From Clostridiales bacterium (GTDB lineage: Bacteria > Bacillota > Clostridia > Lachnospirales > WQUN01): a stretch of 5,060 nucleotides of DNA. The stretch lies in NCBI GenBank assembly GCA_031254075.1, contig JAIRVD010000199.1, forward strand, positions 1 to 5,060. The letters are read 5' to 3'. The first letter of the stretch is position 1. Each line of letters opens with the position of its first letter. The translations under genes and the position numbers were made by a program. Positions 4,332 to 5,060 of the stretch are shown here, one piece after another. The notes under the pieces are model-generated. The model worked only from the letters and a program-made list of their open reading frames with translations. It was not told the DNA's origin and did no database searches.

Positions 4332-5060
4332 TCAGACGCCGCGTATATATCGCAGATAAAAATACACCGGACGCAGCCGCATTTGCCGAAGCAACAGAAG
4401 CATATCGTGGTAGGCGTTTTGCATGAGCTGTGCTTCGGCGGGAGTTATTTCGCGCGAAGAAAATTTTGATTTGTTGTAGAGTGCGATTAAATCGCGGAAG
4501 AAAACGGAATCACTGCGGTATGCGAAACGTTTTCCCATGCGTTTGCCGTATGATTTCGGAGTTTCGTCGGGCATCATCGGTTTTGTGTAGTAGGTAACGA
4601 TGTTTAGGATTGCGAGGAAGAAAATTTTTACTTGCTCGTTTGGCGGAAGTTTTTCTGCGCGGCGAATTTTTCTGTTAATTAGCCGCACGCGAAGTGAAAG
4701 AATAATCGGAACCGGTGAAATTATTAAAACGATAAAAATTATTCGGCGCAGGGAAAAATTATTTTCGGATACAGCTTCCGTTTCCGAGATTTCATTAACG
4801 GGTGTTTGCGGTCTTTCGGATACGCGTTCTTCGAAATTTGGAATATATTCTGCCATATCGAAATTTTCTAAAACGTTTTGCATAGCTTCGCGCCAAGAGG
4901 CGTCTGACCAGTTGCCGATTTCGAGCGGTTCGCTCGTGAGGATTTCGGGGTTCATAAGATATGCGTGTGTTGGCGTTGCTTCGATGATGTGCCAGCCATA
5001 GCCTTCGAGATAGACCTCGACCCACGCGTGCGCCATGCGGTTTGTGACGGTAAAAAATTG
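4332..5060 (-). CDS. Transglutaminase-like membrane protein (TgpA-type), C-terminal part
   Basis: The frame is open to the window edge, so the gene is partial; eight more codons (QFFTVTNR) precede the first ATG at 5036. The visible protein starts inside the transglutaminase-like core. HAWVEVYLEGYGWHIIEATP holds the catalytic His and an acidic residue, Glu where Asp is common, though Glu also occurs in this family. The Cys lies upstream, out of view. A linker follows, then one membrane helix (about residues 98-117 counted from the ATG at 5036), a basic stop-transfer stretch and a cytoplasmic DUF4129-like tail containing DETPKSYGKR. TgpA-type proteins have several N-terminal helices and an extracytoplasmic enzyme domain, and often neighbour MoxR ATPase and DUF58 genes. 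The substrate is unknown. The internal ATG is not the true start. Confidence 0.85.
   Translation of the reverse strand, partial: QFFTVTNRMAHAWVEVYLEGYGWHIIEATPTHAYLMNPEILTSEPLEIGNWSDASWREAMQNVLENFDMAEYIPNFEERVSERPQTPVNEISETEAVSENNFSLRRIIFIVLIISPVPIILSLRVRLINRKIRRAEKLPPNEQVKIFFLAILNIVTYYTKPMMPDETPKSYGKRMGKRFAYRSDSVFFRDLIALYNKSKFSSREITPAEAQLMQNAYHDMLLLLRQMRLRPVYFYLRYIRGV

Noticed and set aside
4600..5001. Plus-strand 133-codon open frame
   Set aside because: It is antisense to the transglutaminase-like gene, which carries recognisable catalytic and membrane segments.

Overview
This is an AT-rich bacterial accessory region with strong GGAGG-type ribosome binding sites. The IS607, IS110, DUF234-ATPase and TgpA-like transglutaminase content suggests an anaerobic low-GC bacterium, possibly a Bacillota or similar lineage. 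The sequence alone does not fix the taxon.

Layout: (1) Positions 1 to about 3722 are an IS607-family transposon on the + strand. It carries a serine recombinase (tnpA) and an RNA-guided nuclease (tnpB). Its left end lies outside the window. (2) tnpA is split by an IS110-family element at 87-1952, in the opposite orientation. Joining base 86 to base 1953 restores one 209-residue TnpA frame, so the IS110 boundaries can be placed almost to the base. (3) tnpB (2498-3679) is intact, and its 3' end probably overlaps the omega RNA. (4) The IS607 right end abuts a fragment of a DUF234 ATPase gene (about 3716-4036), ending at a strong, probably bidirectional terminator. (5) On the minus strand are an unlisted 45-codon gene (4098-4235) with its own ribosome binding site and promoter-like sequence, and the C-terminal part of a transglutaminase-like membrane protein (4332 to the window edge).

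The main result is in the IS110 element. The 5' leader of its transposase (about 1725-1937, minus strand) reads as a bridge RNA. Two loops each hold the same 15-base insert flanked by candidate guides. One guide matches the terminal 8 bases of the element exactly. Another matches 7 bases of the interrupted tnpA. A third pairs over 8 bases with the other side of the target if two G-U wobbles are allowed. The element ends also carry a split promoter: TTGACT at one end and TATTAT at the other fall exactly 17 bases apart only when the ends are joined in a circle around the CT core.

The window is therefore a nested pair of RNA-guided systems: a bridge-RNA recombinase inside an omega-RNA nuclease transposon. 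The IS110 target encodes the conserved recognition-helix segment of IS607 TnpA (WDREGR). This suggests, as inference, that this IS110 lineage uses IS607 elements as landing sites. The insertion leaves TnpB as the only intact IS607 protein.
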